From a bacterium (GTDB lineage: Bacteria > Krumholzibacteriota > Krumholzibacteriia > LZORAL124-64-63), in contig DAOVZQ010000128.1 in NCBI GenBank assembly GCA_030635025.1, positions 1-7,120 on the forward strand: DNA of 7,120 nt, in the 5' to 3' direction. The notes under the pieces were generated by a model. That model searched no databases, was not told the origin of the DNA, and saw only the letters and a program-made list of their open reading frames with translations. Shown here piece by piece: positions 6,863 to 7,120 of this stretch; position 1 is the first letter of the stretch; every line of letters starts with the position of its first letter. The position numbers and the translations under genes were made by a program.

Positions 6863-7120
6863 ATGAAGGAACATCTGGACGCCCTGGCCGGACAGAAGGC
6901 AAGACTCGACCGTCTGAAGGAGGGTCTTTGACCTCCCGACCCTGAACGCCGAACACGAATCCCTGCTACAGAGCCAGTCCGAACCCGGCTTTTGGGACGA
7001 CCGCGAGGGCGCCGAAAAGGTGCACCGCCGCGTCCGTCAGTTGAAGCATTGGATGGACCCCGTCGCCGCTGCGGACGAGGCTTGTGAGGAGCTCTCCGTC
7101 CTGGCGGAATTGGCCGGGGA
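6863..7120 (+). CDS. prfB: Peptide chain release factor 2, 3'-truncated, with programmed +1 frameshift
   Basis: RF2 releases finished polypeptides at UAA and UGA codons on the ribosome. A strong GGGAGGA (6852-6858) precedes the ATG at 6863, two bases after the coaE stop. The first frame gives 22 residues (MKEHLDALAGQKARLDRL, then KEGL) and meets TGA at 6929-6931. Skipping T6929 continues in the +1 frame from GAC at 6930 for 63 more codons to the window edge. The continuation is typical RF2 N-terminal helical domain, notably SEPGFWDDREGAEKV, which matches the family's DPxFWDDxExAxKV region. A TGA in the CTTTGAC context just after a Shine-Dalgarno-like sequence is the known autoregulatory arrangement, in which scarce RF2 favours frameshifting and so its own synthesis. 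This is therefore not a pseudogene. The GGQ and SPF motifs lie beyond the window. Confidence 0.93.
6917..6932 (+). promoter_or_regulatory. RF2 programmed +1 frameshift site
   Basis: AAGGAGG (6917-6923) is an internal Shine-Dalgarno-like sequence, followed by GT, the slip codon CTT (6926-6928), the stop TGA (6929-6931) and C (6932). The leucine tRNA is expected to slip from CUU to UUU, after which GAC is read. The E. coli site, from memory, is AGGGGG, three bases, then CUUUGAC. Here the core AGGAGG is only two bases from CTT and is a perfect anti-Shine-Dalgarno match. The arrangement is seen directly; the mechanism is established for prfB. Confidence 0.93.

Noticed and set aside
6929..6931. 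In-frame TGA in prfB as a nonsense mutation or pseudogene
   Set aside because: The CTTTGAC context, upstream AGGAGG and the intact RF2 frame in +1 match the known programmed frameshift.
1..7120. CRISPR array, insertion sequence, tRNA/rRNA gene or defence island
   Set aside because: No repeat-spacer pattern, transposase, terminal repeats or RNA gene sequence was seen; coding genes fill the window.

Overview
The window is a run of seven co-directional (+ strand) housekeeping genes with almost no space between them. The DNA is GC-rich (roughly 60-65% by eye) and every gene prefers G/C-ending codons. A BamD-type outer-membrane lipoprotein and a Sec-exported protein point to a diderm bacterium. 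The gene set and the look of the exported protein suggest an FCB-like or Krumholzibacteria/Eisenbacteria-type lineage. That placement is an impression from the sequence and was not tested by any search.

Layout: (1) 1-1368, the rimO ribosomal protein S12 methylthiotransferase, missing its first few codons; (2) 1386-2066, an unrecognised exported protein with a C-terminal hydrophobic segment; (3) 2101-2871, a BamD-like lipoprotein starting at TTG; (4) 2868-3452, nadD, overlapping bamD by ATGA; (5) 3465-6236, polA, a full three-domain DNA polymerase I; (6) 6229-6861, coaE, overlapping the polA end by 8 bp; (7) 6863-7120, the start of prfB (release factor 2), with an in-frame TGA at codon 23 that forms a programmed +1 frameshift site. 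The window ends inside prfB. No gene-free stretch exceeds about 35 bases, and I see no terminator or convincing promoter, so the block is probably one transcription unit read from upstream.

Functionally the block mixes ribosome modification (rimO), envelope assembly (bamD and perhaps the exported protein), cofactor synthesis (nadD for NAD, coaE for CoA), DNA replication and repair (polA), and translation termination (prfB). Nothing here looks like a defence system, mobile element, CRISPR array or biosynthetic cluster. I do not see a new multi-gene system.

The most unexpected signal is inside polA. All seven CTA/TTA leucine codons I could find in this 924-codon gene fall within codons 590-640, six of them within 22 codons. 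The same stretch carries two inverted repeats able to form hairpins, while the encoded protein looks like normal polymerase. The prfB recoding site, the exported protein of unknown function and an enlarged C-terminal region in RimO are secondary points of interest.
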